Positions 17,661 to 28,318 are shown, counted from the stretch's first letter. The stretch is 64,000 nt of DNA from Acidobacteriota bacterium (GCA_003222675.1 QHWT01000040.1:1-64000); one strand, 5' to 3'. Translations and numbers: made by a program. Notes: generated by a model not told the origin, from the sequence alone.

Positions 17661-20134
17661 TGCCGCTCATCGCGCTGCTCGTCGTCACATGGCTGCCAGG
17701 GGCGGTCCTGTTCAGGGCACCGTGGTGGGACCGCGATCGCCGCGCGTCGCTCGGTGCTGACGAGCGCGTGTTCTGGGCCGTGGTGCTCAGCGCAGCCATG
17801 TCGCTGGCGACGGTGCTCGCGCTGGCTGCCGCGCACCGGTACAGCTTCACGCGCCTGCTGATCACGGACGTCTCGATCGCTGCGGCAATCGCGCTCTCCG
17901 CGCGGCTTCGGCTGCGGCTCGGCGCCGCGGCGCGCCCCCCGGGACCCACGGCGCTCATTCCGATCGCGCTCGTGTTGATCGGGTGCTGGCGCTTTTTCCC
18001 GTCGGCGGAGTACATCATCGGCGGGAAGGATCCCGGCGTCTACATCAACGAAGGGGTCCAGATCGCACAGCGCGGCGCGCTCGTCGTGCACGACGAGACG
18101 ATCGCGTCACTGCCGCCATTTGCGCGCGATCTCTTCATCCCGTCGCACCAGCGCCGGGAGTACTACAGCGTCCGTTTCATGGGGTTCTTCGTGAGCGAAC
18201 CGGACAATGGTCTGGTCGTGGGCCAGTTTCCCCACCTCTACCCTGCATCGATCGCGATTGGGTACGGAATTGACGGACTCAGCGGCGCGCGGCACATGTC
18301 GGGCGTGTGGGCGATCCTCGGCCTGCTCTCGGTGTATTTCGCCGGTGCGCGCCTGCTCGGAAAGCCAGCAGCCGCGGCCGGCGCGCTGCTGCTCGCCTTG
18401 AACGTGGTGGAGGTCTGGTTCGCGCGTTATCCCAACGCCGAACTCGTCATGCAGTCGCTGCTCTTTGCGGCGCTGCTCGCGAACGCGCGCGCGCATATCG
18501 ACGGCGACCCGTTCTTCGCACCCCTCGCGGGCGTCCTGCTCGGACTCCTGCTGTTCCTCCGCATCGATGCCGCCATTGCGGCCGCGGCAGTGCTCGCGGG
18601 ACTGGCGCTCGGCTCCATAGCAGGAAAACGCCCGCACTGGAGCTTCTGGCCCCCGCTCGCGATCGCGGCGGGGCTCTGCTCGTGGTACCTGCTCGGACCG
18701 ATGCGCGCATACACGGAGCTTCCGCGCATTTTCATTTCGCATCTCGCCTGGTGGCAATACGGCGTGTTCTCAGGGGGCATCGTCGTCGCTGGTGCTCTGT
18801 TGCTGGCCGCCTCCCGCACGCCGGTGGTCTCGCAGCGCCTCGTATCGTGGACGCCGACGCTGCTCGTGGGGATCGTGGTGACACTTGCGGCGTACGCGCT
18901 CTACATTCGCGCGCCCGCCGGAAAGCTGGCGGCCTACGACGCATACGCGTTGAGAACGTTCGCGTTGTACTACGTGACGGTTCCGGCGCTGATCGCGGCG
19001 CTGATTGGATACGTGATCGTCGTGCGGCCGCTGTTCTGGCGCGACCCGGCGCTCGTCGTGACGATCACCGCATTTGCGCTGTTCTTCTTCTATAAGATCC
19101 ATATCGTCCCGGTGCACTTCTGGATGGCGCGCCGCTTCCTGCCGGTGATCCTGCCGGGCACGCTGCTGTTCGCCGCGGCGGCGGCGCTCACGGGGATCCG
19201 CGGCCGATTCCTCCTCACGAGGGTCATCCGTGGCCCAATCGGGATCGTGTTTCTCGCGCTGCTCGCGGTGGACTACGCACGCGTCGCGAAGCCGATCGTC
19301 GAGCACGTCGAGTACGCCGGCATCATCCCCAAGCTTGAACAGCTCGCGTCGAGCCTGAAGGACAGTGACCTGCTCGTCGTCGAGTCTCGCGACGCCTCCG
19401 ACGTGCACGTGTTCGCGCTGCCACTCGCGTATGTGTATGCGAGGAACGTGCTCGTGCTCGCCTCAGCGGCGCCCGACAAGCCGACGTTCGCTGCCTTTCT
19501 CGAGTGGGCGCGGACCCGATATCGGCGCGTCCTGTTCATGGGAGGAGGAGGCACCGACCTGCTCTCGTCGAAATGGAGTGTCGAGCCGATCGCAAGCGAT
19601 CGGTTCCAGGTGCCGGAGTACGAATCGACGAGCGACAGGTATCCAAAGGTGGTACGCCGGAAGGAGTTCGACTACACCATCTACGCCTTTACGTCGGCCC
19701 GCGGCGCGCGGCCGTTCGATCTGGACGTCGGCGTCAACGATGACCTGAACGTCATTCGTTTCAATGCCAAGGAACAGACCGAGGGACGGACATTCCGCTG
19801 GTCGCAGGACCAGTCCTTCGTGGTTCTCACGCACATCGGCGCCGGGGATCGCACGCTCGCACTCTGGATGAGCAACGGCGGCCGCCCGGCGGCGGCGCCT
19901 CCGGCGGATGTGACTCTCTTGATCGGCGGCAGGCCGCTTGGCACTGTTCGAGTCGCCGCTGGATTCGCGGAGTACGATTTCGCGATTCCGCCGGATATCG
20001 GACTGAGCGCGGCCACTCTCGGTGAACCAGTACGCGTCACGCTTCGTACGAGCACGTGGAATCCGCTACGTACACTCGGCACGCCGGACGATCGTGACCT
20101 CGGCGTCATGGTCGATCGGGTGGCGGTAAGATAG
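17660..20134 (+). CDS. Large polytopic membrane protein, GT39/PMT-like
   Basis: 824 aa, many TM segments; IIGGKDPGVYINEGVQIAQRGAL loop resembles GT39-type extracellular acidic loop. Confidence 0.6.
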   Translation: MPLIALLVVTWLPGAVLFRAPWWDRDRRASLGADERVFWAVVLSAAMSLATVLALAAAHRYSFTRLLITDVSIAAAIALSARLRLRLGAAARPPGPTALIPIALVLIGCWRFFPSAEYIIGGKDPGVYINEGVQIAQRGALVVHDETIASLPPFARDLFIPSHQRREYYSVRFMGFFVSEPDNGLVVGQFPHLYPASIAIGYGIDGLSGARHMSGVWAILGLLSVYFAGARLLGKPAAAAGALLLALNVVEVWFARYPNAELVMQSLLFAALLANARAHIDGDPFFAPLAGVLLGLLLFLRIDAAIAAAAVLAGLALGSIAGKRPHWSFWPPLAIAAGLCSWYLLGPMRAYTELPRIFISHLAWWQYGVFSGGIVVAGALLLAASRTPVVSQRLVSWTPTLLVGIVVTLAAYALYIRAPAGKLAAYDAYALRTFALYYVTVPALIAALIGYVIVVRPLFWRDPALVVTITAFALFFFYKIHIVPVHFWMARRFLPVILPGTLLFAAAAALTGIRGRFLLTRVIRGPIGIVFLALLAVDYARVAKPIVEHVEYAGIIPKLEQLASSLKDSDLLVVESRDASDVHVFALPLAYVYARNVLVLASAAPDKPTFAAFLEWARTRYRRVLFMGGGGTDLLSSKWSVEPIASDRFQVPEYESTSDRYPKVVRRKEFDYTIYAFTSARGARPFDLDVGVNDDLNVIRFNAKEQTEGRTFRWSQDQSFVVLTHIGAGDRTLALWMSNGGRPAAAPPADVTLLIGGRPLGTVRVAAGFAEYDFAIPPDIGLSAATLGEPVRVTLRTSTWNPLRTLGTPDDRDLGVMVDRVAVR

Positions 20135-20153
20135 CGGCCCGGCCTGCGATACG

Positions 20154-21252
20154 ATGCCTCGGCTCAATATCTACGATCGCCGGGAGCGCGCGCTGGTTGC
20201 GGCGGCGGACGCGGCGCTCTGGCCTGCGGGAGTGGCACGCCGAGCAATGCGCCGAGCGGCAGCCGACCCGCCGCGTCGAATCCTCTGCCTTCGACTTGAA
20301 CGAATTGGCGATCTGATCATGGTGATCCCCGCGATCGCGGAGTTGCGCGCGCTCGCCCCGAGCGCCGCGATCGACCTGGTCGTCGGAAGCTGGACGCCGA
20401 CTGCTCGGCTTTATCGCCGAGGCCCGCCGATGGCGCTCGCGGCAGTACGATCTCGCGATCAACTTCGAGCCGGACATCCGCAGCAACCTCCTGCTCGCCG
20501 CGTCGGGCGCCAGGCGGGTCGCCGGGTTCGCGAGCGGCGGCGGCGGCGTATTACTCGATCTCGCACTCGACTACGATTCGCGCGCGCATACCTCGGATAA
20601 CGCAATCGCACTCGTTCGGGCTGCCCTTGGCACCGCGCGGGCGGTGACTGTCTCGTCGATGCTTTCGCTACCCGAGACCGCGCGTGCGGAAGCGGCGCGC
20701 CTCTTACAGGCGCTGCCGCCTGCCGCGCGAATCGGTATCCATGCAGGCGGCGGCAGAGAGATCAAGCAATGGCCGGAGGCGCGTTTCGCCGAGGTCGCCG
20801 CGCGCATGATCGCGGATCGCCATGCCGTCATCGTCCTGACCGGCGCGCCTGGCGATCGCCCGCAAGTGGATCTGGTCAAGAGACAGCTCCCCACCGAGCG
20901 CGTACTCGATCTCTGCGGACGCGTTGATCTGGTCACGCTTGCCGCGGTCCTTGCTGAGATCGATCTCCTCGTGACGGGGGACACCGGACCGATGCATCTG
21001 GCTCACGCCGTCGGCACGCCAGTCGTCGCCGTCTTCGGTCCGTCCGATCCGGCGCGGTACGCTCCGCGCGGCACGCGCGATCGGCTCGTCCGCATCGATC
21101 TGCCGTGCAGCCCGTGCAACCGCATCCGCCTGCCACCCACGCGCTGCGCCGGCCACACGCCGGACTGCCTTGCCGGCGTCGACGTTGCGCAGGTGGTGCA
21201 TGCCATTGATAACGTGCTCTGCGAGCGCGATCAGCGGGACCGGCGCTCATGA
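20154..21252 (+). pseudogene. GT9 heptosyltransferase-like protein, frame disrupted by an apparent internal deletion
   Basis: N-part RILCLRLERIGDLIMVIPAIAELRALAPSAAIDLVVGSW; a different frame resumes FIAEARRWRSRQYDLAINFEPDIRSNLLLAASGARRVAGF..; then AGGGREIKQWPEARFAEVA and VTGDTGPMHLAHAVGTPVVAVFGPSDP. Confidence 0.85.
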
Positions 21253-23090
21253 TCGTGCTTCGCATCGACAGCGGAACCGGCCCGCGTGACGTCGAGCTCT
21301 TTGCGTATCTGGATCCCGACCAGGAGGAGCAGGCACACGAGGATAGCTACGCGTGGATCAAGGCACTGCGCCACATGCGGGTCGACGGCGTGCCGCTGCG
21401 CTCGCGATTCACGTGCCGCGGCGACTCGCTCTGGTGGTTCGCGGAGCTCTATCTCCACAAGGAACAGGTCGTTCTCGGCCTGATGCGTACGGTTGCCGCT
21501 TTCGACACGCTCGTCGCGCGCGAGCGTCCGCTGAGGGTTGCAGTGGTGAATGGACGCAGTGATGCTGTGGTCGCGGAGCTCTGTCGCGTTCGACAGATCC
21601 GCTTCATGGGCAGCGCGAGCTCCTCGAGGTGGCGGCCGATGGCGCTGATCGACATCCGCGCCGCGTCGCTTGCAGCCGGCGCCTATCTGTCCCGACTTCG
21701 TGCGCACAGCGCGCCTCGCTCCAGAGGAGGCGTCGCCGCGTTCGTGCATCGCGCCTTCTGGCGGACTGACGCGGGTGACGGAAGCGCGGAGGCGTACATC
21801 GGACCTGTGCTACGGGAAATTGAATCGCGCCTGGCACGCGGTGCGGTGCATTACGTCGGCGTCGGGCCGCGGACGAATTTTCGCGCTCGCCGCTGGTGGC
21901 ACGCGTTCGGCGTGGACCGCGCGCGCGGCGTCGTCGCGATCGAGCGCTATGCGCCGGCGCGGGCGTTGGCGTCCGCGCGCACAATCTGGCGCGAACGTCA
22001 TCGCATTCGCCGCGCGCTCTGGACGAGCGCCGAGATTCGCGCACACGCCGTGATTCGCGGCTGTGATTGCTGGCCGATCGTCCGGCATCAACTCGCGGGC
22101 ATTGCCCTGCTGCAATTTCCCTGGTCCGTGCGCGCCATGGACGAAGCGGCGGCCGCACTCGATGCGCTCGCGCCCGATGTCGTCGTTACGTATGCGGAAG
22201 CCGGCGGCTGGGGACGCGCGCTGGCGCTCGAGTGCCGGCGCCGCGGCGTTCCGCTCGCGGGATTGCAGCACGGCTTCATCTATCGGCACTGGCTGAACTA
22301 CAGACACGAACCCGACGAGATGCTGCCGGATCCGCTCAACGGGAACGATCATGGATTTCCTCGTCCGGCGCTGACGTTGTTGTTCGACGAATACGCGGCA
22401 CGGCATCTGCGCTCCGCGGGCCGATTTCCGGTGACGACGTTACGAGTGACCGGCAGCGCGCGGCTCGATGAACTCGTCTCGTCGATGCGGCGCCTGACGC
22501 CCGCGCGGATCGAGGAAATCAGGACCGAGGCGGGTGCCACTCGCGATCGGCCGCTCGTCGTGCTCGCAACCAAGCAGCGCGAGGCCCGACGCGTGCTTCC
22601 CGATCTCATCGCCGCCATCCGATCGATGCCAGACGTGCAGCTGGCGATCAAGCCGCACCCGGCTGAAACCGCGGGCGCATACGAAGACGCCGCCGGCGCG
22701 CCCAACGTGAAGGTGCTGTCCGAATCCGCGCCCCTCGCAGATCTTCTCGCGGCGGCGTCGGCGCTCGTGACCGTCAACTCGACGGTCGCGATCGACGCGC
22801 TCGCACTCGGTCTCCCGTCGCTCGTCATCGGCCTCCCGAACAATCTGACGCCGTTCGTCGAGGCGGGCACGATGGCGGGTGCGCGATCGAGTGAGGAAAT
22901 ACGCGCATCTCTCGAGCGACTCCTGTATGATCAGGAATTCCGCCGTCAGCTTGCGCGCGCCACGGAGAGCTTTGTGGCCGAATTCCGCCCGGCAGCCTCC
23001 AGCGTGTCTGACGACGCAGGCGGGGCGGCCGCGCGCGCAGCGGCGGCGGTGCTGGCGTTAGCAAGGCGCGCCGCTGTTAGCGAAGGATAG
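21249..23090 (+). CDS. GT-B-fold capsule/teichoic-acid-like glycosyl(glycerophospho)transferase, family uncertain
   Basis: C-terminal LAIKPHPAETAGAYED..LADLLAAASALVTVNSTVAIDALALGLPSLVIGLP typical of GT-B donor-site; GLQHGFIYRHWLNYRHEPDEM. Confidence 0.6.
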   Translation: MIVLRIDSGTGPRDVELFAYLDPDQEEQAHEDSYAWIKALRHMRVDGVPLRSRFTCRGDSLWWFAELYLHKEQVVLGLMRTVAAFDTLVARERPLRVAVVNGRSDAVVAELCRVRQIRFMGSASSSRWRPMALIDIRAASLAAGAYLSRLRAHSAPRSRGGVAAFVHRAFWRTDAGDGSAEAYIGPVLREIESRLARGAVHYVGVGPRTNFRARRWWHAFGVDRARGVVAIERYAPARALASARTIWRERHRIRRALWTSAEIRAHAVIRGCDCWPIVRHQLAGIALLQFPWSVRAMDEAAAALDALAPDVVVTYAEAGGWGRALALECRRRGVPLAGLQHGFIYRHWLNYRHEPDEMLPDPLNGNDHGFPRPALTLLFDEYAARHLRSAGRFPVTTLRVTGSARLDELVSSMRRLTPARIEEIRTEAGATRDRPLVVLATKQREARRVLPDLIAAIRSMPDVQLAIKPHPAETAGAYEDAAGAPNVKVLSESAPLADLLAAASALVTVNSTVAIDALALGLPSLVIGLPNNLTPFVEAGTMAGARSSEEIRASLERLLYDQEFRRQLARATESFVAEFRPAASSVSDDAGGAAARAAAAVLALARRAAVSEG

Positions 23091-23097
23091 ATAACTG

Positions 23098-24060
23098 ATG
23101 CGTGTACTCATCACCGGTGGCGCCGGGTTTGTGGGCTCCCACCTCTCCGAAGCGCTGCTCGAGCGCGGCGACGAAGTGTTCGTGCTCGACAACCTGTCCA
23201 CCGGGTCGATCGACAACATCACGCATCTGAAGCCGAACCCGAAGTTTCACTACACGATCGACAGTGTCACCAACGAGCCGCTGCTTGCGGAGTTGATTGA
23301 CAGCACGGACGTGGTCGTCCATCTCGCCGCCGCGGTCGGCGTGAAGCTGATTGTGGAGGCGCCCGTCCACACGATCGAGACAAACGTGCACGGGACCGAG
23401 GTGGTCCTCAAGCACGCGAACAAGAAAAAGAAGCTCGTGTTAATCGCTTCGACTTCGGAGGTATACGGCAAGAGCGTGAACGTGCCGTTCCACGAAGACG
23501 CGGACCTGGTGCTCGGACCGACGGCGAAGCACCGCTGGGCCTACGCCTGCAGCAAGTTGATCGACGAATTCCTTGCGCTCGCCTACTGGAAAGAGCGGAA
23601 GCTGCCGGTGATCATCGTGCGGCTCTTCAATACAGTCGGACCGCGCCAGACCGGTCAGTACGGGATGGTGATCCCGAACTTCGTGCGACAGGCGCTGGCC
23701 GGCCAGCCAATCACGGTGTTCGGCGACGGCACGCAGTCGCGCAGCTTCACGTATGTGGGGGACGTCGTGAAGGCTATGGTAGCCTTGATGAACGAGCCTC
23801 GAGCAGTCGGGCAGGTCTTTAACATCGGCAATGGCACCGAGATCACCATCGGTGCGCTGGCCGCCCGCATCAAAGAAATGGCTGGCAGCGCCTCGCCGAT
23901 CGTGACGATCCCGTACGACCAGGCGTACGAGTCAGGCTTCGAGGACATGCCGCGGCGCGTGCCGGACATCTCGAAGATTCACGCGCTGGTGAATTATCGG
24001 CCAACCGTCGAGCTCGACGAGATCCTGACGCGCGTGATCGCGTATTTTCGCGAGCAGTAA
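23098..24060 (+). CDS. NAD-dependent nucleotide-sugar epimerase/dehydratase
   Basis: MRVLITGGAGFVGSHLSEALL; VYGKS; YACSKLIDEF; VRLFNTVGPRQTGQYGMVIPNFVRQAL. Confidence 0.9.
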   Translation: MRVLITGGAGFVGSHLSEALLERGDEVFVLDNLSTGSIDNITHLKPNPKFHYTIDSVTNEPLLAELIDSTDVVVHLAAAVGVKLIVEAPVHTIETNVHGTEVVLKHANKKKKLVLIASTSEVYGKSVNVPFHEDADLVLGPTAKHRWAYACSKLIDEFLALAYWKERKLPVIIVRLFNTVGPRQTGQYGMVIPNFVRQALAGQPITVFGDGTQSRSFTYVGDVVKAMVALMNEPRAVGQVFNIGNGTEITIGALAARIKEMAGSASPIVTIPYDQAYESGFEDMPRRVPDISKIHALVNYRPTVELDEILTRVIAYFREQ

Positions 24061-24075
24061 GAAGCGAACCCCGAA

Positions 24076-25032
24076 ATGCCCCGAACAGGTCTCAAGGCCG
24101 CCGCGCGGCGCCTGGCCGAATCCGCGCTCCGCAACAACGCGAAGCCCGTTCGCCGGCTGCTGCTCGCGACCGGACGCGATCGCGCGCCCGTGCTGCCGGA
24201 GATCGTCCAGATCGAAAGCACGAACATCTGTAACGCGAAGTGCGTTTTCTGCCCGCGCGACGACATGCATCGCCGCCAGGGCGTCATGAACTTCGATTTG
24301 TTTCGGAAGATCGTTGACGAGTGCGCAGAGCTGGGCATCACGCACGTCCGCGTGCACAATTACGGTGAACCGTTCCTCGATCGGCACCTTACCGATAAAG
24401 TCAGATACGCGAAAGAGAAAGGCATCAAGGAAGTCGGGATGATCAGCAACGGCTCGCTCATCACCGAGCGGGTCGCGCGCGGCATGATCGAGGCGGGGCT
24501 CGACGCGATCAACATCAGCATCGATGCGTCCGGCAAGGACGTGTTCGAGTCGACACGCGTCGGCCTCAATTACGACAAGGTGATCGCCAACGTCGAGCGG
24601 CTCATCCGCATTCGTGCGGAGCTCGGCCGCCGCCGGCCGAAGCTGATTCTGTCGTTCGTGCGCCAGAACAATTCGACGGACGAACAGGCGTTCATCGAGC
24701 ATTGGCGCAACATCGCGGACAAGATTCACATCACCGATCTGCACAATTGGGCGGGGACGCTGAATACCGGGTCGGACGTGAATTATCCGTGCTACCGTCC
24801 CTGGCTGACCTTCACCGTTCTGTGGGATGGTCGGGTGTCGCTCTGCTGCGCCGATTTCGATGGTCGGACGATTCTCGGCGACCTCAACCACTCGTCAATT
24901 CAGGAGATCTGGAACGCGGAACCGTACCGGCTCGCCCGGCGCCAGCACCTCGAGAGCGGGGGCCCCGATATCTGCCGTGCGTGCGACTTGCCGCGCAAAG
25001 ACTCGCCGCTCTGGATTACGAAACTGGCGTAA
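24076..25032 (+). CDS. Radical SAM/SPASM protein
   Basis: ESTNICNAKCVFCPRDDM (CxxxCxxC) and C-terminal Cys cluster CCADFDG..CRACDLP. Confidence 0.88.
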   Translation: MPRTGLKAAARRLAESALRNNAKPVRRLLLATGRDRAPVLPEIVQIESTNICNAKCVFCPRDDMHRRQGVMNFDLFRKIVDECAELGITHVRVHNYGEPFLDRHLTDKVRYAKEKGIKEVGMISNGSLITERVARGMIEAGLDAINISIDASGKDVFESTRVGLNYDKVIANVERLIRIRAELGRRRPKLILSFVRQNNSTDEQAFIEHWRNIADKIHITDLHNWAGTLNTGSDVNYPCYRPWLTFTVLWDGRVSLCCADFDGRTILGDLNHSSIQEIWNAEPYRLARRQHLESGGPDICRACDLPRKDSPLWITKLA

Positions 25033-25035
25033 ATT

Positions 25036-25105
25036 TCGGCTCCGGGCCTCAGGCTCCGGACTTTCGGGCTGGCGGCCCCCGAAATCGAACCTCGAACCTC
25101 ACCCA
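25036..25105. repeat. Degenerate heptamer-period array
   Basis: GGCTCC GGGCCTC AGGCTCC GGACTTT ... CGAACCT CGAACCT CACCC. Confidence 0.55.
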
Positions 25106-25171
25106 CGAATTCACGGCCGTCCAGCTCGCGTCCGCGTCTTATCAGGCGTATACTTCGTGAAGAGCAATCCC

Positions 25172-25933
25172 ATGAAAAACCTATTACGCTGCGCTTTCGT
25201 GGCAGCCTTGGCATTCGGCATACCGCTGTCCGCCACGGCCCAAGGGCAGAACCTGCAGCTGACGATGCAGGACGGCCGTGTGACGATCATCGCGACGGAT
25301 GTCCCCCTGCGCCAGATCCTTCAGGAATGGTCGCGCATCGGACAGACGAAGATCATCAACAGCGAGAAGCTCGCGGGCCCGCCTGTCACGTTGCAGCTCG
25401 TGAATAAGAGCGAGCGTGAGGCGCTCGACATTCTGCTGCGTTCCGCTGCGGGTTACATGGCGGCCACGCGGCCCGAAGGTGCGGAAGGCCTTTCGGCGTA
25501 CGACCGCATAACGATTCTCGCGACGAGCAAAGCGCCGACGGTTGCGGCCGGGCCGGTCGCCACTCCTCCTCAGCCGTTCCAACGTCCTCCAACGCCGGTG
25601 GTCGCCGACGACGACGACGAACCGGTGAACGTGAACGTGCCGCCGCAACAGATTCCGCAGCAGCCTCCGGGCATGGCGCCGTTCCCCGGTGCCGCGCCCA
25701 CGGCACCGTTTGCGACACCAACGCCGCAGATCGAAGGTTCCCAGCCGCGGTTCCAGCCGGGCATGATGCCAACGCAGCAGCCCGGCCAGCAGGCCGTGCC
25801 GCCGCCGATGACGTCACCGCGTCCGGGCCTGCTGCCGCAGGCGCCGAATGGCGTCCAGAATCCGTATCAGCAGCCAGGCGTCCGACCTGGCGGCCCGGGC
25901 GGACCGGGCGGCGAAGGCGGCGAGGGGGAATAG
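25172..25933 (+). CDS. Secreted protein with STN/secretin-like N-terminal domain and Pro/Gln/Gly-rich tail
   Basis: Signal peptide MKNLLRCAFVAALAFGIPLSATAQ; VTIIATDVPLRQILQEWSRIGQTKIINSEKLAGPPVTLQL; tail GVRPGGPGGPGGEGGEGE. Confidence 0.7.
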   Translation: MKNLLRCAFVAALAFGIPLSATAQGQNLQLTMQDGRVTIIATDVPLRQILQEWSRIGQTKIINSEKLAGPPVTLQLVNKSEREALDILLRSAAGYMAATRPEGAEGLSAYDRITILATSKAPTVAAGPVATPPQPFQRPPTPVVADDDDEPVNVNVPPQQIPQQPPGMAPFPGAAPTAPFATPTPQIEGSQPRFQPGMMPTQQPGQQAVPPPMTSPRPGLLPQAPNGVQNPYQQPGVRPGGPGGPGGEGGEGE

Positions 25934-25984
25934 TTCGAGCGGGCAGCCGCGTTCTCCGCAGCTGCGCTACAATCCAGCGCATCT

Positions 25985-26692
25985 ATGGCGAGCCCGCAGA
26001 TGGTACGCCGCGGGGAGTACGCGGCGCGCGGGGACTACCACCGTACGCTCGATCCCGCCTGGGAGTTTTATCCGACCTATCTCGCCAAGCTCTCCGCCGT
26101 GCGCCGCTACCTGGACGCGCTGCCGCGAGAGACGCGCGTGCTCGATGCGGGCTGCGGTGAAGGCGTTCTCGTCGATGAGTACGCGGAGCGTCTCGCGATC
26201 ACCGGCGTCGATGCGAACTACTCGTCTCCACACGTCGCGACAGCATCGCTGACGGCGCTTCCCTTCGGAGATGGATCGTTCGATCGCGCGCTGTGCCTCG
26301 ACGTGCTCGAGCATCTCTCGTACGAGGATCAGCCACGGGCGCTCGCCGAGCTGCATCGCGTGCTGCAGAGCGGCGGCGAACTCTTCGTGTCGGTGCCGAA
26401 CCTCGCGCACCTCCAGTCCCGCGTCCATTTCCTGCTGCGCGGACGATTAATCCGGACCGCGTCTGAATACAAGCATCCCGGCGATCGTCCAGCCGCGGAA
26501 TATGTGCACCTCGCATCGCGCGCGGGCTTCACGCTCATCGCACGACACGGCATCTTTCCGACGGTTCCCGTGCTGACCCGCCTGATTCGCCGTCATCCGC
26601 GCAGGCTGGCGCCTCTGCATCGGTTGCTCACGCGAGCGCTGCCGGTCCCTGGCTGGTGCTTCCTGAACCTGCTCACCTTCCGGAAGGGGTGA
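25985..26692 (+). CDS. Class I SAM-dependent methyltransferase
   Basis: RVLDAGCGEGVLVDEYA, FDRALCLDVLEHLSYEDQPRALAELHRVLQSGGELFVSVPN. Confidence 0.87.
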   Translation: MASPQMVRRGEYAARGDYHRTLDPAWEFYPTYLAKLSAVRRYLDALPRETRVLDAGCGEGVLVDEYAERLAITGVDANYSSPHVATASLTALPFGDGSFDRALCLDVLEHLSYEDQPRALAELHRVLQSGGELFVSVPNLAHLQSRVHFLLRGRLIRTASEYKHPGDRPAAEYVHLASRAGFTLIARHGIFPTVPVLTRLIRRHPRRLAPLHRLLTRALPVPGWCFLNLLTFRKG

Positions 26693-26701
26693 GCCGCCGC
26701 C

Positions 26702-28318
26702 TTGCTGCTGAAAATTCGCGAGCTCTCGAAGAACATGGCGATCTACGGCCTCGGCGACGTGGCCGTGTCGATCGTCAACTTTCTCCTGCTCGGCATCTTC
26801 GTCAAATATCTGACCGCCGCGGATTACGGCGTGCTCGGTCTGCTCGGCAGCGTCGAGGTCGTGGCGAAGATCGTCTTCCGTTTCGGTCTCGACGGATCGT
26901 TCATGCGGCTCTTCTACGAAGTCGATGACGAAACGTCGCGGCAGCGGCTCGCCAGCACCATCTTCTTCTTTCTGCTCGCGCTCAACGGCGCGGTGATGGG
27001 CGTGTTGCTGGCAGCGGCGCCGGCGATCGCGCGCGTCCTCCTGGGCGGTCCCGCGCATGCGCTCGCGCTTCGATTCGTCCTGCTGAACACGTTCCTCATA
27101 GGCTTCACGTTTCTCCCGTTTCACGTGCTCCGGATCGAACGCCGCGCCGTCACGTTCAGCATTCTGACCTTGGCGCGATCGGTCCTCACGATCGTGCTGA
27201 GGCTGGTGCTCGTCATCGACATAGGCCTCGGCGTACTCGGGGTCGTCCTTGCCGATCTGCTCGTCACGATCGCGTTGACGGGCGTGATGGTGCGCTGGTT
27301 CGCGCCGCTGATTCGCGCGATGTTCTCCCGCGCCGTGCTGCGCGACGCGCTCTCGTTCGGCCTCCCGCGTGTGCCCCATGCCGCGGCGCAACAGGTCATG
27401 GCCGTCGGCGACAAACCGATCCTGAAGCTGTTCACAACCTTCCAAGAGATCGGCATCTATTCGATGGCCGTCAGCTTCGGCCTGACGCAGAAGCTCTTTC
27501 TGAGCGCCTTCGAGTACGCATGGGCGCCGTTCTACTACGCCGCCCTGCGCGAGCCGGACGCTCCACGCGTCTTCCGCGTCGTCACAACCTACGCCGTCGC
27601 GGTGCTGGCGCTGCTGACGGCGGGACTTTCGTCCATCGGGCGCGATCTGGCGCAGGCGATGACGCACGGGTTCTTCCTCGCGCCGGAGGATCCGCGATGG
27701 CACGCATTCGCCTCGGTCATCACGTGGACCTCGATCGGCGTTCTGCTGCAGGGGGTCTACCTCCTCACGTCGATTGGTCTGAACATCACGAAGCGTACGC
27801 ACTACTACCCGATCGCGACGGCGGCGGCCGCGGGCACCAATGTGGCGCTGAACTTTCTGCTGATTCCGCACTATGGGATTGTCGGTGCCGCGTGGGCGAA
27901 CGCCGCGGCGTACGGGACGCAGGCGGCGCTCGGGTTCAGGTTCTCGCAACGCTTCTATCGGATCGATTACGAGTGGGGACGGCTCGCACGTGTCGCGGCC
28001 ATTGCGATCGTAGCCGCCACGATCGCGCGAACGCTGCCGTCCGTCCGGCTGGAGGGCGTCGATCCGCGCGGCTCGATGGCGTCAATTCCGGATGTTTTTC
28101 TGCGCGGGACGACCGTTATCGTTGTGTATGGCGGACTGCTGGCGATCACGGGGTTCTTCAACGCGGCGGAGTTGCGATGGCTGCGCGCCCTTGGCCGTCG
28201 CAGGCCGGGGCCGGGCGTCGCCCGGGCGCCCGACAGTACGGAAATGGCGGGTGAGATCGTCGCAACCGACGTGATGGACTCATCCGACGTGCCCGTCGTC
28301 GCGGAGCGGGTGCGGTGA
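26702..28318 (+). CDS. Polysaccharide flippase (MATE/Wzx-like)
   Basis: 538 aa multipass, KNMAIYGLGDVAVSIVNFLLLGIFVKYLTAADYGVLGLLGSVE typical of O-antigen/PST flippases; TTG start. Confidence 0.82.
   Translation: MLLKIRELSKNMAIYGLGDVAVSIVNFLLLGIFVKYLTAADYGVLGLLGSVEVVAKIVFRFGLDGSFMRLFYEVDDETSRQRLASTIFFFLLALNGAVMGVLLAAAPAIARVLLGGPAHALALRFVLLNTFLIGFTFLPFHVLRIERRAVTFSILTLARSVLTIVLRLVLVIDIGLGVLGVVLADLLVTIALTGVMVRWFAPLIRAMFSRAVLRDALSFGLPRVPHAAAQQVMAVGDKPILKLFTTFQEIGIYSMAVSFGLTQKLFLSAFEYAWAPFYYAALREPDAPRVFRVVTTYAVAVLALLTAGLSSIGRDLAQAMTHGFFLAPEDPRWHAFASVITWTSIGVLLQGVYLLTSIGLNITKRTHYYPIATAAAAGTNVALNFLLIPHYGIVGAAWANAAAYGTQAALGFRFSQRFYRIDYEWGRLARVAAIAIVAATIARTLPSVRLEGVDPRGSMASIPDVFLRGTTVIVVYGGLLAITGFFNAAELRWLRALGRRRPGPGVARAPDSTEMAGEIVATDVMDSSDVPVVAERVR

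Noticed and set aside
26447-27949. 500-aa minus-strand ORF antisense to the flippase gene
   Set aside because: Composition (Arg/Glu/Gln/His-rich) is typical of antisense high-GC frames; plus strand encodes a convincing flippase.
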